Source: Allacma fusca (taxonomy: Eukaryota; Arthropoda; Collembola; Symphypleona; Sminthuridae). Taken from it: 64,000 nt of DNA. The notes under the pieces were generated by a model. It had not been told where the DNA came from, did not search any database, and saw nothing but the letters and a program-made list of their open reading frames with translations. The stretch spans positions 33,456,801 to 33,520,800 of the forward strand of contig OX359247.1 of NCBI GenBank assembly GCA_947179485.1, given 5' to 3'. The position numbers and the translations under genes were made by a program. This document shows positions 23,474-35,030 of this stretch, piece by piece (position 1 is the stretch's first letter; the number at the start of each line of letters is the position of its first letter).

Positions 23474-25185
23474 TTACTGCTGATCTTCGGCATCAAAAAT
23501 GACTCGAGTCGTTAGTTTGTTTAACTTCCCAGCTTTTTTCTTGAGACGGTCAGAAGCATGAACTATGTAGGCATTAATAGCGCTTTCTACTTCCGCCAAC
23601 GTTGATCCTTGAACTGATTTCTTCTTGTGATTTTGAATGGCCTCTGAAACAATTTAAATTATTACCATATATTTAACAAAACATTCAAAATGTCGAATGG
23701 TTTCCAATTACATACTTGCGATTAGAGGCACAATGTTAAAGTCACAGAATTTGTGCTTTCCTTTCATCCCTTTCCAGCTATATCCAGACAGTACTTCATC
23801 TGTTACAACTTCCTTCATCATTCTGGTTACTGATTCCCGTAGGTCCACACCCCCTTGGTACTTCAAAAATGTCAGCTTGAATAAAAGAGGGAAATGCCTG
23901 TTTTTACAGTAAACACGTAGTTCAAATAGTTTGAAAAATATATTCAAAAACATTATTTTACCACAGATTGATTTTTCAGTGGCTCCAAAAGTGAACGATC
24001 GAATTCCTGCCAATTTGATTCGGTTTTATTTGGCAGTAGTTCATCTAGTTCATTAATCGGATTGCTAGGAACTTGAACTGAATCATCATTAGAAAGAGCT
24101 ACGTTCAGTGCTAAATCACGAACTTGGTTCACAGCTGCTTTAATTTCTGAGATCTTTCTGACAACGTAAGCCTGAAAATCTAAACAAAATATTTCATATA
24201 ATTAAATAAATATTACAAATATTACAAAAACGCGCCCAAAATACATTCAAAACCGATTTCCTGAGATTTTATTAAAGTAATGGAATGAGTAAAAGCTACA
24301 AATACAAGTCGTAGTAAAGTACTAATACAAAGCAACTCGGTACATGCTCTTACCAGTATCCACAATCTGAAGTCTTGATTGCTCCGTTTGAGTTGATTTT
24401 TCTACAAACATTACCAAACCAATACAGCTGCGTTGTGAGAACATGTTATCGTAGGAGTAAGACTGCGACTCTGGAAACGAGACTGGACAATGCGTATCCA
24501 ATTGCCCCACAGAATCACTTTCGGAAATATCTTCGTTTAATAATATTTGGGGTCAAATACGCACTCAAATTTCGAATTTTGTGGGAATTGCATTTATCAA
24601 AATCAATTTCATTACAAGATATTTAGTAATGTTTATAAGTAATTGTTACCTGACGAAATTAATGTACTAACTGGTAGTGCTGGAGGAGTCGGCAGTACTA
24701 TCGAAGTGATCGGATTACACTTCTTGCCCTTTTTAGCATTTCCTGGTCCATGTTCATCCATCATCCTCCGAGTAAACTTTGATTGGGCATGTCTTGGGGA
24801 TACCACGTCATCCATGTCACTCAATTCAGAAGTGTACACAGATTGCGGTAATGCATACTTTCGGGCAAAATCATAATTATCTAAAATTTAATATTCAAAA
24901 GTTTATAAAACTTTACCGTGATTTGTGGTTGACTATGCATTAGTAATTCCATCTACATGCATACAATATCAATAAGTTAATAATTTCACCATATGAATTC
25001 AAAACCCGGCAGGGAGATTCCTCAAAATTTTCCCCAGGAATTTGACGCGATTTGACACACGCTTGAATTTTTTGAGCTGTTTTGAAAGGGGGCCATCTTG
25101 TAGAAGTGTTGTCATTTAATAACCAATTGGAAGAAACAATCGCTGTGGCATCATTCTCCTCTGTAAAAGCGATTACGCTATACAT
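23474..25185 (-). CDS. DUF4806-type protein encoded by transposon, six exons
   Basis: Modelled on the minus strand as 25185-24990, 24880-24650, 24530-24354, 24179-23962, 23875-23716 and 23643-23474, giving 383 residues with consistent phases. All introns start GT and end AG; the third acceptor (CGAAG) is the weakest. The start 'MYSVIAFTEEN' with 'SSNWLL' and 'WPPF' matches the usual N-terminus of insect DUF4806 proteins. Exons 4-5 carry the domain, with 'FLKYQGGVDLRESVTRMM', 'DEVLSGYSWKG' and 'KHKFCDF', and the last exon has a basic tail. The ATG lies 41 bp after the transposase stop on the same strand, so the two may share a transcript. The molecular role of DUF4806 is unknown to me; an accessory protein for transposition is an inference from this arrangement. 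Confidence 0.75.
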
Positions 25186-25226
25186 CTAAAAAAAGTGCAT
25201 TGTTATATTAATAATTAATAATTCAT

Positions 25227-27197
25227 TTAATTCTTATATGCAAACATTATGCCCTTTTGATATATATCACGGACTCCCCACTGTTTCAGTTCAGTCTCAA
25301 ATGAACGAATCGCCCAGCAATTTAGTAATGAGGAGTCACAAGGAGAATTATAGAAGAGTTCTTTCTTGGACGCCTCAACACCGGAAACTATAATTTCCCC
25401 ATCAGGGGTGGAAACAAATTGTTTTATTAAGACCACTGTCCCATCCTTTAATATGCATACATTGTTGGGTTGAGAACCACGAAATTCCGTGTTTTGAATT
25501 CTTAGAATTTTAAAGCGATTATTATTTGGAAAATCGAAATCCTGGTGACATTTCCCACTAATAGCGTAATGGTCTTGATTACTGTCTTCTGGTAATCTTT
25601 TAATTAAATATCTTTCATGTAATCGCCGGTGCAGTTGCTGCAGAGTGTTGGAATTATTTCGTAAATGCGATTTTAGAAAGCCCAAGTAGTTTTCATACTT
25701 GAATGCTGCAAATTGATCAAGTGGTCCGAGGTGATTTGCATACGACGCCAGATGGGATAAATTGTGTACATTTAAACTCATGTGCTCTTTGCCATATAAT
25801 TCTGGAAATTTTTGTATAAAGTATATGAGTAAATCCCGTGCATAGCTGTTATATGTTCTGTACAATTTTGGATCTACCAAAAATGAAATGCTTGCGTGCA
25901 GACTCATAAAATGAACATAATATTTCTCTGGTAATATTCCACGGAGAACAATAGGGCCAGTGTAGAGTAGAAACTGTCTACACTCTGTGGCTTTCCATAT
26001 ATCTATTTCTCGCACACACCTGGGCTTCCTTTGAAATTCTTTAGTTATGAATTTTTTCATTTGTTTTAGCTTTTGGGAAATGGCGTCAACTTCGTTCCCG
26101 GGTAATCTGATATACTGAATGGAACCTCGAAGCCACAGACGAATAAGTTTTTTAACCACGCCAAGACAGACAAGGTGCATATACTCACAAGGAATAGTTT
26201 GAACTATATCAAAATCTAAAACTTCCAGCTCACTACTTCCAACATGATGGTCTTCGTACTTCTTGGCTCTAAAATCTTCGTTGCTTCTTGCTGGACACAA
26301 CACTTCCCGAAATGTTACACGGTGTTTATAGTACTCGCCTTCAATTTGGCATGTCAGGCAAGAATAATATCCGGCGTGACCTTTGGTTTCAGTAATGAAT
26401 GACCTGGCGGGAGCGTCTGCTACAATTGAATTTAGAATAACTGGCAGTTTTTTGTCCCGGATATTCAGACCGTTGTCCATTAATTCTTTTAACTCGGTCA
26501 CAGTTCTTGACAAAAATGCGTTGCTACTTTTGGGCTTACTTGATCCGGAATACACTCCAATAACAAACGGCTTTGAGCTTAGATTCAATGCACAACCGAT
26601 TACCGGCCAAAATTGAGCATTTGTGCTTTTAGTTATAGGGATTCCATCTGTGGCCAATTGTAGCACTATGTTTTCAACAGAATCGTACATTGATGTAATT
26701 TCTTTTACGAGATTTTCTGCAATTCCAAAATGAATATAAAAACCAGGGTCCATGACTTCTACTTTGGATTCTCTTGGAGTTTTTAGTAATGTTCGGGCGT
26801 CCCTAGGATAATTTTCGAAGCACTTATGGTCTCTGAAGAGTTTCAACATGGAGTTAATTGCTACATGTGTTAACTTTTGATCAATGCAGAGTTTTGCAAA
26901 ATCTAAGATAAATGAGTCTTTACAGTCATTATTATCACTAGCATCACTTTCACTTGTTGAATTATTCTCACTGTACAAAGGGGATATAGGAGTAGCACAT
27001 TCCGAATCAGAATTTTCCATTAAATTGTTCCGTGGAAAATTAACAACTGCAATTGCTTTCGGTGATGGAATAGTCAAATTTTGGCTTGCTTCCGTTAAAT
27101 TTATTGAGTCAGTGTGAAGAGCTTGTTGCATTTGTACCTCTTGCTCTACTTCGGCTTGAATTCCTCTCCGATTTTGTCGGTTCTGTGATTCATTCAT
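25227..27197 (-). CDS. CACTA/EnSpm-like transposase, 656 aa
   Basis: A single open frame from ATG at 27197. The first ~140 residues are low-complexity and acidic. The core shows 'LATDGIPITKS' (first catalytic-type D), 'FWPVIG', 'VIGVYSGSSKPKS', 'VADAPARSF' (second D), a 'CLTC' zinc-like pair, 'CEYMHLVCLGVVKKL', then 'NVHNLSHL' and 'YENYLG' (candidate catalytic E). The last segment corresponds to the DUF4218-like part of plant CACTA transposases. The order and motifs fit the CMC (CACTA/EnSpm) DDE transposases found in many insects. No frameshift or stop is seen, so the copy is potentially functional. It is flanked by the inverted ends at 22432 and 27703 and followed by the DUF4806 gene. Confidence 0.85.
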   Translation of the reverse strand: MNESQNRQNRRGIQAEVEQEVQMQQALHTDSINLTEASQNLTIPSPKAIAVVNFPRNNLMENSDSECATPISPLYSENNSTSESDASDNNDCKDSFILDFAKLCIDQKLTHVAINSMLKLFRDHKCFENYPRDARTLLKTPRESKVEVMDPGFYIHFGIAENLVKEITSMYDSVENIVLQLATDGIPITKSTNAQFWPVIGCALNLSSKPFVIGVYSGSSKPKSSNAFLSRTVTELKELMDNGLNIRDKKLPVILNSIVADAPARSFITETKGHAGYYSCLTCQIEGEYYKHRVTFREVLCPARSNEDFRAKKYEDHHVGSSELEVLDFDIVQTIPCEYMHLVCLGVVKKLIRLWLRGSIQYIRLPGNEVDAISQKLKQMKKFITKEFQRKPRCVREIDIWKATECRQFLLYTGPIVLRGILPEKYYVHFMSLHASISFLVDPKLYRTYNSYARDLLIYFIQKFPELYGKEHMSLNVHNLSHLASYANHLGPLDQFAAFKYENYLGFLKSHLRNNSNTLQQLHRRLHERYLIKRLPEDSNQDHYAISGKCHQDFDFPNNNRFKILRIQNTEFRGSQPNNVCILKDGTVVLIKQFVSTPDGEIIVSGVEASKKELFYNSPCDSSLLNCWAIRSFETELKQWGVRDIYQKGIMFAYKN

Positions 27198-27864
27198 TTT
27201 TGGGAGTACAAATAACTATCAAAAGTAACTAAGACTCACCTTTATGAAGTATATTCGGGACGAATGACTGTAATTTTATCCAAGCAGTTTCCCTCGGATT
27301 CGCCCCTATGGTTTATAGTTGAAAACTTAAAGTAAAATGAGCTCAATAATACTATGTTCACAAGGTTCTGGGATATTACACTTAGCTGTTACCTGCACGA
27401 ACACGCGTGTTGTCTAATTTCGAGTAAAATGAGATGGCGGCCATAGCATGTAATTGCAAAACGAAATAAAATCGTTCACAATTCAGGGGCCGCATTGGGA
27501 TATTGGTTTACATGATGTTGTGATATTGTATAAATATTACTCTAAAGATATCTCTCGGACATTTCCTGTGCGTCTAAAATATTTTCGTTAGCCATTTGCT
27601 ATTGTGGGGATGTCTCGAAGATATTGAAAGTTGTGTAATCATTATGGCGACATTGATGGTGTTATGAGGATATCGCCCCAATATTTCCTGCTAGCTGGGT
27701 ATGTAAGTAGACTTATTTTACTAACATCTCAGGTACCTGTAGGGTCACACTCTGAGAAATGTTTCAATAGAGTTGATATATGTACTTACGGATATGTGCT
27801 ATTTTAATTTTTATCGTACGCGTGTTTTGAAGGTTGATGAGCAAGAAAAGTGATACTTCTGTAG

Positions 27865-29062
27865 CAGAGCTGCGTTCAAGTCAAGTTATTTTGGATAACT
27901 TGACTTGAATTTGACTTGAACTTGAAAAATTGTCTAAACGAGATATCCGCACTTGTAATTGATGAATCAAGTTTCTCAAGCAACTTGAGTATTCAAGTAC
28001 CCGATTTTCAAGTTCATTTTGTAGAACTTGAACTGATTAGAACTTGACGTTCAAGTTGGACACATAACTTGACTTGAACGTGAACTTGTACTTGAACTTG
28101 ATTATTCAAGTATTTTTTTCGGAATGAATAAACCATGCTAGAAATTGCGTCCACAATTATATTATTACAGATGATAATAGTTAGGCCGTTATTAGGATAA
28201 ACAAAACGGCATGCGGACGATATTCTTTACTTTAAAATTGCTAAAACGTTTAAAATACATGATCAAATAAATGTTAGCGCTGTAGTCTAATTTACTAATT
28301 TCTATAGTTAACAGGTTAGCAATCATATTATTGGCCTGTTCACATTATGCTGCACTCGTTTGGTGAGTTTAACCAGGAGTTATAATCTTAAATATTTGTC
28401 GTCGTTAATTTTGTTTAACCAATATTTATTTATAAGATTGTTTGTTGTTCATCTGCGCCATCATGTTCAATATCAGCAAAAATCATTCTTACAGGGAATA
28501 ATAAATTGCTCTTAAACTTCTGCTTAGCTTCAGAACAGGTGAACTAAACAATCACTTCATTTTTATAATGGAACAAAGAACCCCGAGTATCAAGAGCATT
28601 CTTGATACTCAAAAATAAGTCGGGACTTTTAATTATTCAAAGTATGGAAACGGGACACAAGAATTATTCTCGATCTCCACCACTGGGCATCGTAAAAACA
28701 AACAAAGATGTTATTATTGTGATGATTCGCATTCAAAATATTATTTTTAGTGGGATGCAAAGGTGCCACTAATTACGCAATGCTTACATTCCTTTTCAGT
28801 GACAAAATTCCAAGTTATACTCAAGTTTTATTCAAGTACTCCCATTCAGCGTACTTGAACTTGACTTGATTTTGCTATCAAGTAATAAATTATTAACTTG
28901 AACTTGATTGAACTTGAACTTGAAAATTCAAAATTACAATTACAATTTCCCTTGAACTTGATGTTCAAGTTTCAAGTTATCAAATTGCCTGCACTTGACT
29001 TGACTTGAACTTGATATGCACTTGAACTTTTCAAGTTATACTTGAACTTGAACGCAGCTCTG
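27865..29062. mobile_element. hAT-like TIR element, CTTGAA-repeat family, copy 2
   Basis: Termini CAGAGCTGCGTTCAAG and CTTGAACGCAGCTCTG with perfect 8-bp flanks TTCTGTAG. The ends are about 250-300 bp of CTTGAACTTGA units, and the core (about 28140-28790) is AT-rich. It is twice as long as copy 1 (132-758), which shares both ends and part of the core (ACTGGGCATCGT), so copy 1 is an internally deleted relative. Confidence 0.93.
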
Positions 29063-29373
29063 TTCTGTAGGATGACTTTCATTGTGAGTGTTTCCCTTGG
29101 AACTTTGCCAACGTAAATAAATGTTTTAAAGAGTAAATGTATTTTGTTTCAATTCTGTCTTACAATTTTGATTCCCATGGGCGTAATTTTTAATTTGAGA
29201 ATATAATAATAGATTTACACAAATGAATGTCCGAGAATTTTGGAACAAACCTATGGACCATTCGTGGAAGAATGACAAGATCAGAAACTCTCGTTTCCTG
29301 CTAATGTGCTCCTTATAATGAATGTACTCAACCTTGTCTGTTTTTAAGAGTCATGTCCAGAATTTGCAATACA

Positions 29374-30076
29374 GTATATCGTCGGCTAAACTTCCTAACC
29401 GGCTATAATTTAAAATGCCTAAAATGAAAGCCGGCTAAAGCGCTCCCGCTACAAACTCTAAAGTGAAACCCGGCCATAATTCCTCTTTGCAGTATATCAT
29501 GTAAGTGGAGTGGAGTTCACCTCCACTACCACAATATTCCCCTCCAATTCCACTTCCCCTCCACTACATCTCCACTTCCCCTCCACTTGCCCTCCACTTA
29601 CGCACTTCCCTGATATATGATCCACTTCCATTTCAATTACATTACCCCTCCACTTCCCCTTCACTTACAGGAGTGGAGGTATACAGGCATAGAGATTGGA
29701 GGGGTTATGTATTTGAAGGGGAAGTGCAGGGGTTATGTATTTGAATGGGAAGTGGAGGGGTTATGTACTTGAAGGGGAAAGGGAGGGGTTATGTACTTGA
29801 AGAGGAAGTGGAGGGGTTATGTATTTGAAAGGGATGTGGAGGGGATGTGGAGGGGATGTGGAGGGGATGTGGAGGGGATGTGGAGGGGATATAATGGGAT
29901 TAATATTAGTAGATGGGTAGTACGGGGATTAGTGTAAGGAGAGCGGAAGGTGTGGTCAAGTTGAAGGAAATGAGGGAATTATGGCTGGTTTGCGTTTTGA
30001 GCGACAGCGCTAAATAGCCGGTCTGCATTCTAAGCATTTTTGATTTTAGCCGGTTAGGAAGTTTAGCCGACGATAT
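29374..30076. mobile_element. TIR element with purine/pyrimidine-biased interior
   Basis: Termini GTATATCGTCGGCTAAACTT and its complement AAGTTTAGCCGACGATATAC form about 30 bp of inverted repeat including CCTAACCGGCTA. The interior begins with C-rich CCCCTCCACTT words (29510-29660) and then G-rich GGAGGGGTTATGTATTTGAA words. From about 29830 there are five units of GGGGATGTGGA. I could not find an 8-bp duplication, so the superfamily is open. Confidence 0.8.
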
Positions 30077-30712
30077 ACATAAGTATCTATTTAATACTTC
30101 CCAAATAGCCAATCAAATTTCTAAAACCCAGCGTCAAAATATATGTGGAAATTATTTTGAGATTTGAGTAAACAATTTACAGCTTTCAAAATTTATCATT
30201 TCTAAAAAATCCTGACTCTGCTCCACTTCTTTGACTGCGAGAGTGTATCGACAGGTTTTGGATTAACTAGAATAATTTTTTTTAAATGTGGAAAAACAAC
30301 TTCTAAATCATGATTGAATGAATATTTTATTTTAAAACCCCCCTTACATTTATGTGTGCTAGGTGATAAATTATTTTCCTGGCACCCTGCATAATGAAAT
30401 TGTACAGGATACATAAAATGATTTTCCCCATTTGAAAAAAAATAATTTGCGAGTGCGCAAGTCTTCCTATGTATTCTTAATATCAGAAGTATTTAAATAT
30501 TTACTCGAAAAAGTATAATAATTGGTGACTCATAAGTATCTACCCATGTAACAGTCAAATGGATAAAACTATTTACCTGTCTGCCTGTATAAGAATAGTA
30601 ATTACTGATATAATATTAAACCTCGTTTAACCACAAACACATATCCCAGTCGATTACAATGAGATCTCGTATCTGACGTTAGGTTCAAATCTATAATGTC
30701 TAATATCAGGAG
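30077..30712. other. Spacer and left part of segmental duplication copy 2
   Basis: No gene recognised. From about 30628 the sequence matches 11770-11860 of duplication copy 1. Confidence 0.5.
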
Positions 30713-32697
30713 CAGTGCTCGGCACGGGTACGAAAAATCGGTACCCGTACCCGTATCCGTACCCGAAATGCGGGTATTGCAATATCTGGTATCTATACCT
30801 GTACCCATACCCGAGTATCCGGGTACAAATATTTCGTACCCATACCCGAAATAAATCATGTACCTATACCCACATTGTACCCGTACCCGAAAAATACTCG
30901 AAAATTATACCCATACTCGGGTATCTCAGTGTTGTACCCGTACTCGTACCAAGGTACTTTAACCAGATTTTTGTAAATGTAATACATAGTACGCGAAATG
31001 TAATAATGTAGGGCACCTTAGTGTGTAATTAGTGGTCGGACTAATTCAGTCATAACCGAAATTTTTCGATTCAATTCGATTCAATTCAATTCGATTCGTA
31101 GTTTTTTCGATTCGGTTTACATATTGAACCGAACCGAACGATTCAGTTCACACTGCTGGACTGAATTGAATTAATTACTCTGAATTGCAGTCCAAACGAT
31201 TAATCATTGCTCAAAACCGGTTAATACTGAAACCTCGTATAGCGTGAAGCGGAGGCACATGTGAAAAATATGCACACTTTTGTCATAACGTTGTGATTGT
31301 TGTTTTGGATCATTCGACACAGCTAACAATCAGTTCTATATAACATGTTCTGACATCTCATAATTTAATTCAACTTCCAGTAATTTCTGATTATTAATTA
31401 AGAAATGGAATTACATCATAATTTTAATATTAAACTTAATTTGAAATTAAATTATTATTAAGTCATGTATTTCTAAATGCATGAACAAAACTCATTTACG
31501 TGTGGTAGCAGGTACGGCGTGTTTAATTTGTCTTCCCGCAAAAAAACAAACGATTTTCAATTCAATTCATAGAGTAAAACCGAATTGAATTGAATTGTTT
31601 TTATACTGGACCGAATCACAAAACGGTTAACGATTCAGTCCACATAACTAATTGAATTGAATCGAAAATTTCTGAATTGAATTGAATCGTTCCGACCACT
31701 TTGTGTAATTTTGACTATCTAGAGCGGTATTTGAAATTGTATATTTTCATTAAAGAGTAGAAAAACTAGCAGCGTTTTTAAGAAGCGAAAATAAAATTAC
31801 TATTATCCCTTTTGATTGCTTATGGGCTGATGAGCATTTTGTGGCACCCAGCCCATTTGTACATGTATGCATATGCATAGAGACAACTAACATGCAGTTT
31901 TGGCTTGAGACTTGGCGACTCGATTTTTCACTTCTTGATTTATTCGACCTTTTCCACTAATTTTCTCATCTCAATAGCTCTGTTAAATATAACTCAATAA
32001 TATTTTGTTAAAAATATCCGCCTTGTCCTAATCAACTGCCAATAACACAAAATAACTTGCCATCCAACTTTTTCAGAATTCAAAGTAAATCGTATTAATT
32101 GTGGCTAATGAAGTATCATGTAAGGGTGTCACACAGACTCTTTATGTAATTAGTGACGAAATACTACATTATGAAGACGTTTAGTACAAAATTTTGTTAA
32201 ATCCTATTCTCCACTTCTTTTTTGTTATCATTCCTCGTCTGCGTTTATTTATTTATGCTTCCTAAAACGTTTCCCTAAAAGCACATATTTTAGCTACACA
32301 GTCTAAAATACATTTACTGTATGTTGTAAGGTTAAACGGGTATTAACAATAAGCTATATGTATTGAAGAAATACTGTATGTAGAAATACTAAAAATACTG
32401 ACAGATGTTTCCACCATACGGGCATGATGGCCGTATGCAAAATGTCTAAAATCTCAACGTGTAGAAATACTCGGGTACGAGTAAATGACCACATCATACC
32501 CGTACCCGATGGGTATATACCCATTTTGCAATCCTTGTACCCGTACCCATACCCGTTTTCGTACCCGAAATTTTGAGCCTACCGAAGTGTACCCGGGTAG
32601 TATCCGGAATTGTTCGGGTACACAAAATTTGTACCCCGGTAATACCCATACCCGTACCCGTTTACCCGAGTATTACCCATACCCATGCCGAGCACTG
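30713..32697. mobile_element. hAT-like TIR element, GGTAC-repeat family (GGGTACGG)
   Basis: Termini CAGTGCTCGGCACGGGTAC and GTACCC(AT)ACCCATGCCGAGCACTG. Flanking 8-mers ATCAGGAG and ATCAGTAG differ at one base, and the paralogous site near 11853 reads ATCAGTAG once (empty site). Both ends consist of CCCGTACCCATAC units. A second element (31031-31702) is nested in the core. No intact coding sequence. Confidence 0.9.
31031..31702. mobile_element. Nested hAT-like TIR element, GAATTGAATTC-repeat family
   Basis: Inverted ends AGTGGTCGGA and TCCGACCACT, with GTGTAATT directly repeated on both sides (8 bp; the right copy starts two bases after the inverted repeat). The interior near each end is ATTCAATTCGATTC/GAATTGAATTG repeats. 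It is inserted inside the GGTAC element, so it is the younger of the two. Confidence 0.82.
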
Positions 32698-33850
32698 ATC
32701 AGTAGATTAAAAATCTACTGAAGATTTGAAACATACGGCCGCTTTGGTGCCAGGAAAGCATATGTTGTAGTATTTTAGTGCCTCTTTTTATTGAAATTCT
32801 TATTTTTGAACGGATAATTGTACGGATAATTGTACGGATTTTTACGAGGGGTTTTAGCAAAATGTTAAAAAATTTAAAAACAATAATTCTGACTGACCAA
32901 AGAAGACAGACATAAAAATTTAAATTGCCATTTCGTCTGTGTATCCTAATCTTGTCTACACATTCGAACAAAGAGTTTAATCTTGTGAAAGTTCGGCAAT
33001 GTGACTTTTAGTAAACCATCTTGAACCAAATTACTGGTTAAAAGTTACTAGTTATAAACCAAGGTGGTTAAACGACAGGCGGCATTACACTCGCCCGTCC
33101 TTCCAGTTTTCCTTGGAAATAAGAAAATTGATAGTAATTTTTCCGAGTTGTATGTGTTTGTGTATTGGACACAACGAATTATTAAAAATTGGTGTCTCCC
33201 TTAAGCATTGAACAGCGCAGGCCGATTCACAATTTAGCGTAGTTATTATTTCGTAATGTAGGCTTATCTGTTTATTTTGATAATGGAAAACACGGACAAA
33301 ATACATATACAGTATGATACTGTAGTGAGGACAAAAATTAACTTGCTGTTCTTACTGTTGCATTGAGACGACAGGAAACAGTATTAAATTTCTATATTAA
33401 ACATACAACAACATTTATGTGCTTTAAGAATAGATCTGACAATGGGTGAGCTCAAAAACTTCAAACGATTGAGTATAACTTCATGCATATCAATCATATC
33501 ACTTAACCCAGACACGTTCATCGATATTGTCCCATTTTTCTTAACAAAGCTCAATTTATTCAATTCCTGATCATTTTCAAACTTTCTTTCCAAATTTTCC
33601 AAAATTGTTTCAGTGACTTAGATCAAAAATTGATGTTACAATCCTCAAGATGATGAATATTTTTGAGATCTGTCGTACATACACATATTTCAAAACGCCT
33701 GGCTTGGGGATTCATATGATCCTACAAAGTATGTATCACCTTAATAGGTTAAAAATTGCGGTCACAGGACATAAGAATGTGAGGCAAGATTGAAACAACG
33801 AAAACCTTTATCTTCAATGTACCGTTTCAAAAAAACTCTAATTCATACAC
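32698..33850. other. Non-coding part of duplication copy 2
   Basis: Matches 11853-14500 minus the CGGAT element. The single TCTGTCGT near 33668 is the empty site of that element. No gene recognised. Confidence 0.6.
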
Positions 33851-33956
33851 TTTGCTACAATAATTTACGCTTATAATTTGAACAACCAAAAGCAATAGTT
33901 TTCCACGCAGCAACGCATACGTGATGCAAGAACTTCAAACGAATTCGTTTTCTTAT

Positions 33957-34106
33957 CTACCTCAGTACATATTTATTCCAGTAGGAATTCAAACGCTTCA
34001 AATTATTGCATTTTCGAGGTGAAAAATTCTGCCTAATGTAAGTATTGAGGATCAAGTCGTAAGCTTCAACCTTTAGCGCGCTCGCACGGGTAGAGCATAT
34101 ATGATA
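33957..34106 (-). pseudogene. Severed C-terminal tail of receptor gene B
   Basis: The minus strand reads 'ALKVEAYDLILNTYIRQNF' and then 'CNNLKRLNSYWNKYVLR' to a TAG. This matches the tail region downstream of gene A (about 14820-14670) and loosely that of the intact paralogue at 52754. It is separated from the rest of gene B by the Helitron at 34107-35770. Like the tail of gene A, it is out of frame with the upstream transmembrane helix even if the Helitron is ignored. Confidence 0.7.
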
Positions 34107-34823
34107 CTAGTAAAAGCCCTGTGCTTCGCAAAGGGGCAATTACTTGAGAATTGTGAGAGTATACACAAAACTGTAAATTGCTATAGATCCCGTGTCATGG
34201 CATGTCGAGAAGGCTTAATATTAATAGCCCGCTTCGCTGGGTAAAATAATCTCATATAAGACATGTGAACTATTAATTGCAGGACTAACAATTCGTTTCA
34301 AAAAGCTAGTTGGCAATTCATCATCAAAAAATTATGGTACAACGCTCCAGCCCACTAAAGTTCTTTCCCAAACTCAATATTTGGCTATACACGGGGAATT
34401 TAACTAATCGCTTCATCAACTTAATACCAACCAACATTGTTATTAAATCTTGCTGTTGCATCATTGTATGGTGCTTCGTCCCTTAGTGGATCAGCACAAC
34501 GTCCTGATCAAATATGATTTTTTATAATTTTATTATAATTTGTATATAGCTCGGTTGTACCGTAATAATGCAACTGATGTCTCCGTCACTGGATGCACTA
34601 ATTATTTAAAATAGGAAAAATGAAAGGAATTCGTAGTAGCGCAACAGGTTTCACGTGCTATAGTCACTAAAATTCATGGTTCCTACAAATCAATCCCTAT
34701 TTCCTAATGATATGTTTAGGGGATATAAAGAACAAATGTGGATACTAGAAAATAGAATAGAATAGGATATTAGGATATATAGGATATTAGAAATAGAAAC
34801 TAGTCACTAAAATTCTCCTCTTT

Positions 34824-35030
34824 TCAAGGTTTCTTTCTTTGAAGGTCTGGGAAATTAGAAAGTATATTTAGTTTGAATGATAGAGCATAGTGACCTTTCG
34901 GTTTCGATTTGCCAAAATAATCGGATTGCAATTGTAATGCATGGAGGTAGAATTGAATTCCATAACCATAGCACATATGAGTAGAGCATTCGCTGTATGT
35001 AATTTGTATATATATCAGTTGTACCGTCAT
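34824..35030 (-). other. Open frame conserved between both Helitron copies
   Basis: A 68-codon frame whose last 58 residues are identical to the frame at 46057-46263 in the other Helitron ('CYGYGIQFYLHAL' to 'LQRKKP'). I do not recognise a domain. Identity at DNA level is equally high outside the frame, so it may be conserved only because the copies are young, or it may be a captured gene fragment. Confidence 0.35.

Larger units (their letters stand above)
22432..27703 (-). mobile_element. CACTA/EnSpm-like DNA transposon with transposase and DUF4806-type gene
   Basis: The outer ends are CATACCCAGCTAGCA and its exact complement (15 bp), bordered by TA on both sides, a possible 2-bp target duplication. 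Subterminal sequence on both sides repeats GATATC/GGATAT words, such as GCGATATTATAAGGATATC on the left and GGATATCGCCCC on the right. It contains two minus-strand genes, the transposase (25227-27197) and a spliced DUF4806-type gene (23474-25185). Both are open, so the copy could have been active recently. The superfamily call rests on the transposase; the terminal CA and short target duplication are compatible. Confidence 0.75.

Noticed and set aside
23697..24876. Plus-strand open frames opposite the DUF4806 gene
   Set aside because: They are shadows of the minus-strand exons, which carry the recognisable domain and consistent splice sites.
27865..29062. CTTGAA arrays considered as telomeric or centromeric satellite
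   Set aside because: They are bounded by inverted ends and an exact 8-bp target duplication and are interrupted by a unique core, so they are parts of a transposable element.
32485..32721. Tyrosine/proline-rich frame resembling a cuticle or structural protein
   Set aside because: It is the translation of the GGTAC/CCCATAC repeat at the end of a hAT-like element.
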